Source: Sceloporus undulatus | Taxonomy: Eukaryota > Chordata > Lepidosauria > Squamata > Phrynosomatidae | Assembly (NCBI RefSeq): GCF_019175285.1 | Contig: NC_056523.1 | Location: 187,767,608-187,831,607 of the forward strand | Direction: 5' to 3' | DNA: 64,000 bases | Translations under genes and position numbers: made by a program | In this document: positions 43,601 to 53,594 of the stretch, in pieces | Layout of the letters: every line of letters starts with the position of its first letter | Numbering within the stretch: position 1 is the stretch's first letter | Notes under the pieces: model-generated | The model's database searches: none | What the model was told of the DNA's origin: nothing | What the model saw: the letters and a program-made list of their open reading frames with translations, nothing else

Positions 43601-46600
43601 AGAAGGAATATTGGCAGCTGCTGCTTATACAGAAGGGGTCACAAACGCTTCATCCACACTGCAGAAATAATCCAGTTTGACGCCACTTTAATTGCTACGG
43701 CTCAATGCTACCGAATTTTTGGAACTGTAGTTTGTTATGGCCTCGGTGATAGAGAAGGCTAAATGTCTCCCAAAACTAGTTTCCAGAATTTCATATCACT
43801 GAGCTATGCTAATTAATGTGGTGTAAAACTGGATTATTTCTGCAGTGTGAATGCAGCGACTGAACCTGCTTAAATTTCAAATTCTGGAGATGTGTTACCA
43901 GTCCTCCACACTACTTTCTGGCAAATGCATGCATTTTGTGTTTAATGTATCCCCATGAAACATTTTCCAAGCATCAGAGAATCTGTCTCTGACCCTCCTG
44001 ATGTTTTGTTGATAGGTAAAGAGAGATGCAAGTCGTTTGACTGAGACTCTTACATGTATTTTTTCCCTCCACAGGTTGCAATCAAACATGTTGCCAAGGA
44101 CAAGGTTACAGAGTGGGCAAAGCTGGTGAGTCTTTCAAGAGCATCTCCCCCTATGTGCTCAGTTTTCCCCCTGTGAGTCTGGATGGGGTACTACTAGCCC
44201 TCTAGATCTTGTTAACTTCCATCAGCCCCAGTAGTCAGCATGCCCAGGTATGATAAGCATTTTAGTCCAAACCAGTAGCATCACTAGGGAGTATGGGGTG
44301 GGGTTACCCAGCAAGTGACACTCTAAGGGGAGGGTGACACCACTGCTCCCTAAACATCTACCCTTGGGCAAAAATAGATTTTTTAAAAAAGATATTCTCT
44401 TTAGATTTTATTATAAAGATCACATCTTACCAAATTTTCACTTTAACTACATGAAACAATGTACATGCAAATACATTTAGGCTGTGTGCATGATATTGTA
44501 ATTTAAAGGTATAATTTCTATTTTGCTAGTTGTCATATCTCATAACAAAATCATTACACTCATCAGTATATGGAAATTACAATTTATGAGTAACATAAAA
44601 CAAAAACATTACTAAGGGTTCTGTATAATGTGGTATGGGAGGAGGTCAATAGTGGAGAGGTGACACCAAGAGTTACTGCAGCGGGGGATGCCAATCTAGT
44701 GATGCCACTAGTCCAGACCCATTTGAAGAGCCACATGTTGCCCATCCCTACCCTAATTAATAATGAGAAGGAATGTGTGAATTTCCTGTGGGAATGAGAA
44801 GAGTAGACTTGGGATTGAAGGCAAAGGAAACATGTTGAGAAATTGCGGCTCCTTCTCTTCCCTTTGCCAGATGTATTCATTGATAAAGGGGCAAATGAAC
44901 ACTCATAGTGGCTCAGCATTTCTCTAGGAATGCTACTGGTAAAGAACAAATGGGTTGTCCCTGTAAGACAAGGGACTTGTATTGCTTCATCTGGAGGGGC
45001 ACAAGTTCCCTTGTCCACAGGTTCTCTCACCCCAGATCATTGCTTATGGTCACTGGGACATCTGGGAGTTGGAATCCAGCTACATCTAGGGGGCCACCAA
45101 TTTCATCTCCACTCTTGTTTTGGAGGAAGTCATGAAGTTTATTAACTAATTTAAGCTTCTAAATCAGGGTGGGTATCTTGTGGCCCTCCAAAAGTTGTTC
45201 GACTGCAACCTTCATCGACCATAGCTGGGTCAGTCATTGGTGAGAGATAATGGGAACTATAGTCCATCATTTCTCATCCGTGTTCCAGAACAAAGTGAAT
45301 GACCATGACCCTTCAGCTACATCTTCCATAGCCCCTTGCCATTGGCTATACCAGCTGTCCCTGATGGGTGTTGTAGTTAGAAGAATACATTCTCCCCATC
45401 AATTCTGGAAGGACCACTGAATGGAATAGGCTTTGAGGGCTTTTGTTCCTTATTCTCTGTGCTGATTTTCTCTCTGTCTTCTTTTTTGCAGCCTAATGGG
45501 ACAGTGGCACCTCTGGAGGTGGCGTTGATGAAGCTTGTGTGCTCAGGAGCCGGACACCGTAGTGTGATTCGGCTCTTGGACTGGTATGAAGCTCCTGAAG
45601 GCTTCTTCTTGGTTCTAGAGAGGCCTGACCATTGCCAGGACCTCTTTGACTATGTGACTGAACAGGGGCCCCTCCCTGAGAAGCTTTCCCGACAGTTTTT
45701 CCGCCAGGTGGTAGAAGCGGTCTGCCACTGCCATGCACAAGGGGTGGTCCATCGGGACATCAAGGATGAGAACATCCTAGTGGATTTGCGCACAGGCAAC
45801 ATCAAGCTGATTGACTTCGGTTCTGGCGCCTTCTTGAGGGATTCTGTCTACACAGACTTTGATGGTAGGTTTCAAGGCCTTGCTGTGTCTGTTGCTGCTT
45901 TTTTGCTATGTGTAATTGATGTTTTAAAATATAAATTTTATTTATTAAAATTGAAAGTCAATTATAGAACCATTTCTTCCAGTGACCGTAAGCAGCAAAA
46001 AACCACTGATAGAGCTCTCTATCTAAAGCTGGATAGATACAACCTAATTACACAGAAAGATCAATATCTTTTTTGTGATTGCTTCCCGGTTTCTTATTCA
46101 TATTCTTATCACTGTTAACTTATTTTCCTAAATGGATAAAAAAAGTGGAAAAACTTGACTTTCCCAGAAGTTTATTTCTAAAGTGAAATCTAATCCATTA
46201 ATGCCCTATGCTTAATGTAATTCCATTCATTTAAAGATGACACTTCTTGCTTTTTCCAGATTTTTGTGATCAGTATTCAGGCTGAGGTTAATGTATCTGC
46301 AGCTATGCTTAAGTGCTCCTAATCACTTTAGGTTGCCTAATAATAGAACAATTGCATATGAAAAGGGATAATTTCTATCCTCTTTTTTGATGTTCTGAAT
46401 CCATTTTTAATATACTGGTTTATAACCTATGGATTAGTCCCAGCCAGAGTAGACCTTTGACTCATTGCTGAAGGGTGAGTAAAAGCATACATAAATCCTA
46501 TTGATTCAATGGGTCTATTCTAGCTAGGAGCAACCAGGATTCAGGCCTGTTTCTAAATGTCCTGGTTCTAATTTGGATGCTGCTTTTGGAATTTTATTTT

Positions 46601-48201
46601 TTAGAAAATTCACTTAAGCTGCATACCCTCCCACTATTTGCACAGTCTGTCCTGATTAATCCTCTGTCATTCCACATTTTCATCTGCTTTTAAAACTTCC
46701 CAGTTTCTCTTTCCTCCTCCCACTTTCCCCTTCAATTGCTGCAATCAGAATTCCAAGGGCAGAAGTAGTCATCTGTGAATGTTGGAAGATATGAAGTTGT
46801 ATATGCAAAACATTCCTTCTAGTAAGATGTTACGGGATGGCAAAAGTTTACCATTTGTTCTTGCTTGGCTTTCTCTCAGGAACACGTGTCTACAGTCCTC
46901 CAGAATGGGTGGAATCCCAGCAGTACCATGCTCTCCCAGCAACAGTCTGGTCACTGGGCATCCTGCTGTATGACATGGTGTGTGGTGATATCCCCTTTGA
47001 ACAGGATGAGGAGATTGTGGCTGCCAGCGTGGAGTTTCGCACGCCAGTCTCTGCTGGTGAGTGTCTGGCTATGGCTTTCTGCTGTTTTTCTTTTATTCCT
47101 GCATAATCAGCATGGATCAGTACATAGTTTTAAAGGTTTTTGCAGTCCAACATTTGGAGGGCCACAAGATGCCACCCTGATAGGGCTGGCCCTACCATTA
47201 GCTAGAGTGAAGCAGCTGCCTCATGCAACAGATGTTTGAGTGTCAGATGAAGGAAGCTGGTTGCTTGTGATTATTATCTTACAGCAAAGGGATCTTGTAG
47301 CACCCTTGAGACTAACTGAAAGACTTGAGCTTTCATACACTTGAGTCTGCTTCCTCAGATGTATGTTACATGCATCTGATAAAGTAGACTCAAGTTTACG
47401 AAAGGTCATGCTATCTACTTCTTCATTTCAGTTAATCTCTCAAGTGCTACAGGATCCCTTTGCATACTGATGTCTTTGAATTCTGTTGACTTATAGTTAC
47501 TAACAGGAATAGGTAGAGGTCCTTGTAGGATTTTCTTCCATGGGTGATAAAACAATTTGGCATGCCTCGGATACAATACAGCTTTACTTGTGGCGAAGAT
47601 TAGGAAGGAAGGACACTTTAAGCTTTGGCCAGGCCTGAAGTGGGGAAATCAAATTTAAATTGGCAGCATGTGCTTTTGTAGACTTAAATTTACTTTCTCA
47701 TATACATTTAGAGTTGGGATGCTTTGGTCATTCTCATGAGTATTAACACCCATTTGTTACCTCTGTAGGAAATAGTCATACACAGACCTGGTGTGCAGGG
47801 TACTCAGTTTCTTTCCTCCCCTTAATTTTGAGATTGTTCAAACCTCTTTCTACAGGCTTAATAAACAAACACAAAAGGAAAATGTAGTTTCTCAAGATGA
47901 CACATTCCTCTTGCAGTACAAACAGCTGCAATGCTGAATTCTGGTTCCAGTGGAGAAAGATCTAGTAGGGGTAGATTTGGAAAGCAAGGATCCCTTCTAA
48001 TTTGGTTGTGACTCTTCTTTCCTAGGATGCCAAGATCTTATTCGGTGGTGCTTGGCTCTGGAGCCTTCTGCAAGGCCAACTTTGGAAGAGATACTCGTGC
48101 ACTCATGGCTAAAGCTTGACCCCATTCTTCAGACTGAAGAACTGAAGACTCCTACATCCCTCAGGACCACAATTTGCAACAGAAACAATGGAGAGACTTA
48201 A
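37064..48201 (+). CDS. PIM2: PIM2 serine/threonine kinase, complete
   Basis: PIM2 is a constitutively active cytosolic survival kinase that phosphorylates BAD, 4E-BP1 and similar substrates downstream of cytokine-STAT signalling (family knowledge). Joined exons: 37064-37103, 43052-43158, 44075-44125, 45492-45864, 46880-47056, 48026-48201. All introns are GT-AG and the phases fit, giving 307 codons plus TAA (human PIM2 has 311). Motifs: glycine loop [13 protein letters not shown] (29-41), VAIK Lys53, helix C Glu75, PIM-type hinge LERP (108-111), HRDIKDEN (153-160), DFG (174-176), SPPEW (196-200) and [31 protein letters not shown] and GHRIADGLQ favour PIM2 over PIM1 or PIM3. Its position between OTUD5 and SLC35A2 confirms this. 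The start at 37064 has A at -3 and G at +4. Confidence 0.96.
37201..37247. repeat. (TA)n microsatellite
   Basis: About 23 TA units in PIM2 intron 1. Confidence 0.95.
37248..37412 (-). repeat. CORE-type tRNA SINE, head missing
   Basis: GTGTGTTGTGTGCCTTCAAG is the reversed tail, and CTGAGGCTGAGAGAGTGTGA is the reversed CORE part. It ends at GAGTGGGAATC. It separates two microsatellites. Confidence 0.85.
37413..37950. repeat. Compound CA / TATACA / TA array
   Basis: About 540 bases of ACACACAT, ATATACA and AGACACATACA units, including a (TA)n run near 37587-37621. A small LINE tail (37632-37680, TATTTATTTGTATACCGCCC) is embedded. Long shadow ORFs arise on both strands. Confidence 0.93.
38259..38795. 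mobile_element. MITE-A nest: MITE-A with MITE-B and a SINE inside
   Basis: MITE-A arms lie at 38259-38358 (CCACACTGCAGAAACAATCT) and 38655-38795 (GAGCCATGGCAGTTAAAAGT, CTGGATTATTTCTGC). Between them are MITE-B pieces (38375-38405 and 38620-38655, AATGGGACTTGAGCAACCAT) split by a SINE. Confidence 0.7.
38408..38614 (-). repeat. CORE-type tRNA SINE inside MITE-B
   Basis: TGTTGTGTCCCTTCAGGTCA is the reversed tail and CCAGAGTCATAGTTCAACAT the reversed tRNA head. It is nearly full length. Confidence 0.85.
39253..39472. mobile_element. MITE-A foldback, subfamily 2
   Basis: CAGAACACACTTCAGGAATA at the left and CTGCATTATTTCTGCAGCGT at the right. The arms CTTTAACTGCCCTGGCTCAA / TGAGCCATGGCAGTTAAGGC surround TCAGAGAGTTCTGGTGCC. 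It lies in PIM2 intron 1. Confidence 0.8.
39605..39814. mobile_element. MITE-B, full length, TA-flanked
   Basis: The left end CAGCGAGCCCT and the right end AGGGCCGGCTG are inverted, with TA on both sides (39603-39604 and 39815-39816). The interior pairs CCAAAATCCCTGGATGCTC with CAGATCCATAGATAAAG-type sequence. It is pogo/mariner-like. Confidence 0.75.
39905..40025 (-). mobile_element. CR1 LINE 3' end, short
   Basis: GAATCTTAGGAATGGGAAGG and CCCCCAGCCATGCAGGAATA are the reversed CR1 3' end, as at 58043, 61640 and 63672. Confidence 0.75.
40125..40355 (-). repeat. 5S rRNA-derived SINE
   Basis: The reverse complement has AAGATCCTATCTGATCTTGG, GATTAGCCCTGGTTAATACT, CATGGGAGACTGCC and CTGTAGGCTATATTTCAGAG, then the SINE body. 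The 5S head is nearly complete. Confidence 0.85.
40508..40736. mobile_element. MITE-A foldback, subfamily 1
   Basis: GGCTGCATCCACACTGCAGA at the left and CTGCAGTGTGGGTGCAGCC at the right, an almost perfect inverted pair. It lies in PIM2 intron 1. Confidence 0.85.
40896..41115. mobile_element. MITE-A foldback, subfamily 2
   Basis: TTCAAAACGCACTGCAGAAA at the left and TTTCTGCAGTGTGTTTTGGA at the right, with the typical TCAGAGAGCTCTGGTGCC centre. It lies in PIM2 intron 1. Confidence 0.85.
41803..42012. mobile_element. MITE-C foldback, complete
   Basis: AGATCTTGTAGCACCTTTGA at the left is inverted at the right (GTGTTACAAGATCTC). The inner arms ATGCATTTCAATCCAAATGC and GCATCTGAGGAAGTAGACC pair with TCTACTTTCCTAGATGC. 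Confidence 0.7.
42058..42284 (+). repeat. CORE-type tRNA SINE, full length
   Basis: AGAGCCAGTGTGATGTAGTA head, GGGTTCAATTCCCAGCTTGG (box B), AACAAATCTTGCCAAGAAAA, and a decayed AACAAC tail. Confidence 0.9.
42370..42518. repeat. MITE-A, right two-thirds
   Basis: GGAATTCTGAGAACTGTAGA to CTGGATTATTTCTGCAGTC. The left arm is lost. Confidence 0.75.
42520..42726. mobile_element. MITE-B copy, left end decayed
   Basis: ATGGATTCAGCTATCCATGG, AATGGGACTTGAGCATCCAC and the right terminus GAAGGGCCCGCTG followed by TA. Confidence 0.75.
43052..43158 (+). CDS. PIM2: PIM2 exon 2: glycine-rich loop
   Basis: The acceptor follows TCTTGTTCTAG and the donor is CTGCAG|GTGATA. It encodes [18 protein letters not shown], then [10 protein letters not shown] and HRIADGLQ (residues 14-49). 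Phase 1 in, phase 0 out. Confidence 0.96.
43645..43860. mobile_element. MITE-A foldback, subfamily 1
   Basis: TTCATCCACACTGCAGAAAT at the left and TTTCTGCAGTGTGAATGCAG at the right. It lies in PIM2 intron 2. Confidence 0.82.
44075..44125 (+). CDS. PIM2: PIM2 exon 3: ATP-binding lysine
   Basis: A 51-base exon between CTCCACAG and GTGAGT, phase 0 on both sides. It encodes [17 protein letters not shown]; the VAIK Lys (53) binds ATP phosphates. The length equals that of the mammalian PIM exon. Confidence 0.96.
44273..44710. mobile_element. hAT-type element with 8-bp duplication
   Basis: Starts CAGTAGCATCACTAG and ends CTAGTGATGCCACTA, inverted with two mismatches. It is flanked by GTCCAAAC (44265-44272) and GTCCAGAC (44711-44718), one mismatch in eight. 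It is 438 bp, AT-rich and non-coding, in PIM2 intron 3. Confidence 0.82.
45172..45270. repeat. Small palindromic MITE remnant
   Basis: GTGGCCCTCCAAAAGTTGTT and GATAATGGGAACTATAGTCC resemble a common squamate foldback type. Diverged. Confidence 0.4.
45492..45864 (+). CDS. PIM2: PIM2 exon 4: kinase core, HRD and DFG
   Basis: The acceptor follows CTTTTTTGCAG and the donor is TTTGATG|GTAGGT (phase 0 in, 1 out). It encodes residues 67-190: helix C (Glu75), the hinge [15 protein letters not shown] with the PIM-specific Pro, [15 protein letters not shown] and [12 protein letters not shown], ending YTDFD. Confidence 0.97.
46620..46790. repeat. MITE-D fragment
   Basis: GCATACCCTCCCACTATTTG terminus, CATCTGCTTTTAAAACTTCC, CTCCCACTTTCCCCTTCAAT and the opposite terminus GTTGGAAGATATG. 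A shortened copy of about 170 bases in PIM2 intron 4. Confidence 0.6.
46880..47056 (+). CDS. PIM2: PIM2 exon 5: activation segment and helix F
   Basis: The acceptor follows TTTCTCTCAG and the donor is TCTGCTG|GTGAGT. It encodes [20 protein letters not shown], then [29 protein letters not shown] is identical to human PIM2. Confidence 0.97.
47285..47470. mobile_element. MITE-C foldback, complete
   Basis: GGGATCTTGTAGCACCCTTG at the left and CAAGTGCTACAGGATCCC at the right are inverted. TCAGATGTATGTTACATGCA forms the centre. Confidence 0.75.
48026..48201 (+). CDS. PIM2: PIM2 exon 6: C-terminal lobe and stop
   Basis: The acceptor follows TTTCCTAG. It encodes [20 protein letters not shown], then [12 protein letters not shown] and a short tail. 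TAA is at 48199-48201. The RWCL...SARPT..EI pattern is subdomain XI. Confidence 0.96.
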
Positions 48202-48860
48202 TTCTTGTTGGCTTGCATCCTCTCCCTCTGAGATGGGTTGGTGCTAATGGTACTGTCGCTAACTGGACTTCAGGCAGCTCAACTTGGTCACTGGCTGAGA
48301 AAAAAGTTAACCTGGTTCTACAGGTTTTTAAAAACAAACTTAATCAATTGATGAAGGAATTAGAGCTGTGGAAAGGAACTGTAGAATCCCAGCTCAGAAA
48401 TCTTCCTCTCAACTGCCCAAATGATGTTTGAATTCTGGCCTGCCCAGAGAGCAGACATCTCCATAAATGTAAATACTTGTGTATTGTTTGCCAAGATTCC
48501 CCCAACATGTGGGGGAAAAGGACTTAGGGTATGGTTTTCTACTGCCATCCTAACAATTATTTTCAAGCTTTCTGGGACTTTACCAGTAGGCAGATTCATG
48601 TGTGTATGTTTCGGGTGCGTGTGTCCTTTTATTTTTTTAAAAGTGTCTGTGCAGACAAGTTCTGCCCAGTGGCAAAATCTATTTAATTAAAAAAAAAACA
48701 CTTTGTGAAACTAAGTCTGAATTCTTAAATCTCTGAAGCTGAAGAACTGTTTTCGTTGACATGGTACCTCAGTACTTTGACACAAAGACTGGAAGTTGGT
48801 CTCTTGTATAAAATTGTTAAGAATGTACAGTACATTAAATTTCTCCCTCTATTCTGTTCA
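48202..48860 (+). other. PIM2: PIM2 3' UTR (probable extent)
   Basis: Repeat-free sequence after the stop. ATTAAA at 48834-48839 is followed by a TG-rich stretch near 48880. A later AATAAA at 49256-49261 could end a longer form. Confidence 0.5.
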
Positions 48861-50087
48861 GTATACCATCACACACAGTGTTCAGAGGCTTGGATGTGCT
48901 GCCCTAACGCCATCAAAACTGGCCTAACACATTTTGGTACCTCTGGTAGAAAATCCCATTCTGTTGATAATTTGTCACTTGAGGAGCTGCCTCTGAGTAT
49001 TATGCATCAAAGATAACCAGAGTTACTGGGACCAGGGGTAGACACACAGTGTTTGGCATTTGTAAGCTTGCTGAATGCATCATGGTGCCTGAAACCAGAT
49101 TCTGTATAGAGTTGTTAGTCCAGGTTCTGAAGTTTCTGGACCAAACCCTAGCCCCTGGCAACATCAGTATTATTACATGTTATCCATTAACTGCTAACTA
49201 TTGCTCATAGGTTGTGATTGAAACACACACAGAGAGAACATTTTTTTAATTTAGAAATAAAATAGAAATCTTAGCTAAAGGGGCAGTTCCTAGATCAAAG
49301 TGAACTGGATCATTTATTCTCAGTTGTTTAGGGAGACATGATATGGAACATTTAATCTAGCCTACTTGCTCCTAGCCAGAAGATGGATGCAGAGCAGAGG
49401 GTGAGCCCTGGCACCCACAGTGACTGGGAGGGAAAGACAAAGTAAATACATAGATCCTTTGGAGAATCTTTGCAAGCTGAAGCAACCAATCAAGCCTTGC
49501 AAACTAGCAAGCTGTTGAAATGGAGAGGTAAACACACACCCCTCCTCTTGCCCAGAGCTAAGCCTCTCCCAAACAAGAATATGTACCTTCATCTGTCACC
49601 TGGAGATGACCTGTGAAAATGGGAACAAAGGGCCAGGATCTGAGATCTGACAACCCTAGTTAAAATACAAAGATGATCAGACCAGTCTTCTCAAATGAAG
49701 TTTTTATGTGATTAACACTTGCATCACAAGCAAATGCCTACTTTCCAACTGGTTTTCACCTTCCATCCATGCTGTTCCAAGATACCTCACTGCTTGAAGC
49801 AAAGCAACAAACCACAAGCGAGAAAAATCAGAAGATTTCCCAAGCAATTCTCCCCTTGTAGTAAGAAGGTAACAAAATAATAGTAATAATAAAATAAATA
49901 GCTACCAATTTGCTACCCATTCATACAACTGCCTGGCTCCTACTGAAGTGGGTGGTTTTGTTGCTGCCATCAAGGGAACTTCAATGTCTGGCGACTCCAT
50001 GAATGAGAGATGTCCAAGCCACCCTGCCATCAACATCTCTGCTCAGGTCTTGCAGAATCAGGGCAGCCTTGGCTTCCTTGTTTTGAG

Positions 50088-50312
50088 TCTTGTGTGCCTC
50101 CAAGTCATTTCTTGGAGTGACCTAAAGACGAACATATTACAGTATGGGGTTTTCTTATCTAGGTTTGTTCAGAGAAGGTTTGCCATTGTGTTCCTCTGTG
50201 GCTGAGAGAAAGTGTGACTTGCCCAGTGGGTTTCCATGGTTGAGTGGGGATTCGAACTCAAGTCGTAGTCCAGTACTCAAATCACTACACCATGCTGGTC
50301 TACCCATCTGGA
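50088..50312 (-). repeat. CORE-type tRNA SINE inside RTE
   Basis: CTTGTGTGCCTCCAAGTCAT is the reversed tail. CAGTGGGTTTCCATGGTTGA and TACACCATGCTGGTC are the reversed CORE segment and tRNA head. Confidence 0.88.
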
Positions 50313-50385
50313 ATGTGGTCTTCCTCTTTTCCTACTGCATTCTGCCTTACCGATCATAATTGTCTTTTCTAGCAAGTCAGCGCTT

Positions 50386-50452
50386 CTCACGATCCGTAGG
50401 GAGAGGCGAGATATAAATAAATTATTATTATTATTATTATTATTATATAGTC
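50386..50452 (+). mobile_element. Minimal LINE tail insertion inside RTE
   Basis: GGGAGAGGCGAGATATAAAT then an ATT repeat, the same tail type as at 33311-33417. Confidence 0.65.
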
Positions 50453-50831
50453 AAAGTTCAAAAGTCTCAGTTTAGTTATCATTATTGTGGCTTCTAGGGA
50501 GTTCAGGTTTGATTGGCTCTGGTGCCCATTCATGGTCTTTTTAGCAGTCCATGGTACTCACAGAACTCCAGCATTTTACAAAATGAGATAATTTTCTTTC
50601 TATCAGCTTTTTTCACTAGCTTTCAGAAACATACATAGAAACGGAAAATACAATGGCACATGGACAATCCTAACTCTAGTATTCAATGATGTATCTTTAC
50701 ACTTTAGGATCTTGTCTAGTTCTGTCATAGCTGCCCAAGCCTCCTGCTTTCTTGACTGCAGTCTCCATTCTGATTAATGACTGATTAATAACTTTAAAGT
50801 TATGTAAATAATCAGTGGTCATTATTTTTGT

Positions 50832-51056
50832 TTTGTTAAACAAGCATAGCACAGCAGTTTGACAGTTGGTCTTTGATTCTGGGGGCCAGGGTTCGAATCC
50901 CAGCTCATCCATGGTGACTTTGGGCGAGTCACACTCTCTCAACCTCAGGTAATGGCAATGGCAAACCCCCTCTGAAGAAAATTACTAAGAAAACCCCATG
51001 ATAGGTTTGCCTTTGGGTTGCCATAAGTTGGAAATGACTTGAAGGCACACAACAAC
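50832..51056 (+). repeat. CORE-type tRNA SINE, full length
   Basis: GGGTTCGAATCCCAGCTCAT (intact box B), GACTTTGGGCGAGTCACACT and CATAAGTTGGAAATGACTTG, then an AACAAC tail. It is one of the better preserved copies. Confidence 0.92.
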
Positions 51057-51542
51057 TACAATGTTCAGCTGTGCGCCTGCCTTTGCACTTTCTACCTTGT
51101 GGTGGTGGATCATCCCCTAATAATGTATTTTAAGGCTTTTCTTTCCCACTTTGAATAGCTGGAGACAGCCATGCTTTTCCAGTCTGGTGTGTGTCTCTAT
51201 GTAGTTATTATTAACTGTTTCATTCCTTGCTGCTTTAAAAAGAAAAGGCAAATCTTGCATCTCAGGAACTGCTGGGTTTTTCTGTTCCTTGACAAAAATG
51301 GCTGCCAAGCAAGTGGGGTGGAGGCTTGCGGCTGTTGCTATAAGTAAGTAGTCTGAAAAAGAAAGGACAGTATTAATTTCTCAGGGGGAAATAGCTTTAT
51401 AAAAAGACAGGGTAGTGGTGTTGAAGGGGAAACATAGCAATTGCAAGGAGAAACTTGTAAGAAGTGGAAAGGAGAAGCCCTACACACACAAATATATAAT
51501 TATTACATTGCTCTTGCTAACCACACCATGATAGTCGTATAT

Positions 51543-51757
51543 AGCTGGCCCTCTGTATTTACCGTTTTTATAATCCATGGATTCAACCATCCATGGCTTG
51601 AAAAATATTTAAACAAAATATAAATTCCAAAAAGCAAACCTTGATTTTGCCATTTTATATAACAGACACCCCATTGTATCTAAAGGACTTGAGCCTCCAT
51701 GGATTTTGGTATCCATGTGGGTCCTGGGACCAAGCCCCAGAAGATACCAAGGGCCTA
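51543..51757. mobile_element. MITE-B copy
   Basis: The left end AGCTGGCCCTCTGTATTTAC, the right end GATACCAAGGGCCTACT, and the interior GACTTGAGCCTCCATGG / CCATGGATTCAACCATCCAT match the family. The ends are slightly decayed. Confidence 0.72.
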
Positions 51758-51929
51758 CTTACTATAATGGAAATTTAGGTGTCAAAAATCTGGTTTTATA
51801 AGAGTTTTAAAGTGCTTACATTTTAAAAAAAAGATGGGAATTGCTGTTAATTCAGGATTTACTTTATCTTCAGCTAGATCACATATGCCTATTCTTACTT
51901 GTTCAACAGTGTCACAGATAAAAACACCT

Positions 51930-52690
51930 TTCAACATTTTGTAGATGAAAACAGGAAATGTGTAGCCAAGAAATATCAGAGAGTGGTCAGGATGGCAAAA
52001 ATTTATTAATGAGAACACACAAGCTGGACATCAAACTAAGTCAGCACCCACCCAATTGTAGTAGCACAAAAACAGAGCAAGAATTAATGCCAACCCAACT
52101 CTTTATTATATTGACAAAATTAAGAAAATATCTAGCAAACTCAAATGTATATTTCAAAAACGATGTTTTTACAGTACCATCAATCACTATTACAATTCTT
52201 TGAGAAAGTCCTTCACAAATATCATTGGTATCAAATGTGTAGAGGAGAGAATTTTTGTACTGTTTTGTTAACTTCTTCCATTCCAGTTTTCCTTATTAAT
52301 AAGGTTTTTAAAAATATACATTTGAGTTTGTTAGACATTTTCTTAATTAATCAATATATTAAGAGTTGGGTTGGCATTAATTGGTGCTCTGTTCTTAAGA
52401 TTTTGTATACAGAACACGCAAGAGAGGCTGCAGCGGTTTGCTTTTGCCTGAGCCTACTGGGAAGGGCACACTTTCACACCCTCTTCTCCCTTCCCTTTGC
52501 TGAGTTAAACGAGTGCAAGCTGTATTTGTACTTTGAATTAACGTTTGCACAACTGAAGTAAGCTGACGATAAAGGAGGAAAGTGGGAAGAGGAGAGAGAA
52601 ACTGGGACATTGCAAAAGCAGCTGAAAACGTGGAAAGAGGGAGAATTGAGATTGTTCCTGCCAAATCAGGATGGTTGGAAGGTATGTAGA
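51930..52690. mobile_element. MITE-D split by a long-TIR element
   Basis: The left part has TTTCAACATTTTGTAGATGA and ATATCAGAGAGTGGTCAGGA. The right part (52411-52690) has GCCTGAGCCTACTGGGAAGG, GAAACTGGGACATTGC and the terminus GGTTGGAAGGTATG. Confidence 0.65.
52024..52410. mobile_element. Long-TIR element with about 12-bp target duplication
   Basis: An inverted repeat of about 85 bp: AACAGAGC...AATTAATGCC, CAACCCAACTCTT, AACTCAAATGTATATTT (52070-52156) is inverted at 52313-52398. AGAACACACAAG (52012-52023) and AGAACACGCAAG (52411-52422) flank it. The target family (MITE-D) has this sequence once. It is 387 bp and non-coding. A Mutator-like MITE is possible. Confidence 0.65.
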
Positions 52691-53027
52691 AAACACCCTT
52701 CTCTATGGTGCTGTTGGAAATGTATTCATTTATTCAATGTATAGTCTGCCTTTCTTCCTGTTGGGGAGCCAAGGTTTTATGGTCTTCAGTGCTCTAGTAA
52801 AATGAACAAACTAGATCTCGCAAGCCTTGAGTTAAAGACCTAAACTTCTGTACCATGTAAGCAGTAAACCTACTTTCTAGTCTCTATACAAATACACATG
52901 TTGCTGACTTTCCCTTCATACTGATACAAGCAGCTCCAATGCCTCCATCTGTTTATTCCTTCTGCAATTCTCTCTCAGCTTTCTCTTTGGTCATAGGGAC
53001 CTGCCACTATTAACAGAAACCATTTTA

Positions 53028-53226
53028 TATAGGCCTCAACAACACTGCTTTAACTATCATGGCTCCATACTATGGAATCCTGGGATTTGTAGGTTGTTGT
53101 GGCACCAGAGAGCTTTGACAGAGAAGGTTAAATATATCACAAAACTACAAATCCAGTTTTCCATAGCATTGAGCCATGACAGTTAAAGCACTTCAAAATG
53201 CATGATTTCTAAGCACAGACTCAGCC
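53028..53226. mobile_element. MITE-A foldback, diverged
   Basis: CTTTAACTATCATGGCTCCA and TGAGCCATGACAGTTAAAGC arms around GTGGCACCAGAGAGCTTTGA. The outer ends are worn. Confidence 0.65.
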
Positions 53227-53392
53227 AAAGTCTTTTGATACCAGCCAGCACCCTTTTTCCTCCTCGTTCTCCATGTAGCTGGTTTTTGCCTTGTTTTTTA
53301 GCAGCATCAACTTTGGAAGGATGGTGAAAGAGGATTTTTGGTGTCTGGCTGCAGTAGCATGCCTTTAATAAAAATATGAAATTCAAGTATGC

Positions 53393-53482
53393 AAAGGGAT
53401 CTTGTAGCACCTTTGAGACTAACTGTGTGAAAGAAGCTATAGCATCTCCTTTTGTAGACTTACTTCCTCAGATGTATGGAGC
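53393..53482. repeat. MITE-C, left arm only
   Basis: GGGATCTTGTAGCACCTTTG, AGACTAACTG and CTTACTTCCTCAGATGTATG. Confidence 0.65.
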
Positions 53483-53594
53483 CAGCTGGAGCCCAGGAAG
53501 GTCTGCATTAATAGCCATAGAAATGTAAAACTTGTGGATATGGCCATGAGGTGACAAGTTCAGTTTTAACTATGGTCCTTGACTGACAAAGGTA

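Larger units (their letters stand above)
49962..50770 (-). mobile_element. RTE/BovB LINE fragment split by a SINE and a LINE tail
   Basis: Pieces at 49962-50085 (CCATGAATGAGAGATGTCC), 50313-50385 and 50453-50770 (TTGTGGCTTCTAGGGAGTTC, TATCTTTACACTTTAGGATC) are collinear with other minus-strand RTE copies in the window. Confidence 0.75.

Noticed and set aside
45865-46118. Open frame continuing past PIM2 exon 4
   Set aside because: It is intron read-through after a good GTAGGT donor. The next exon restores [10 protein letters not shown] in the family frame.
50832-50905. tRNA genes at SINE heads
   Set aside because: Box A and B-like sequences are present, but the cloverleaf is not preserved and the CORE-SINE body follows.
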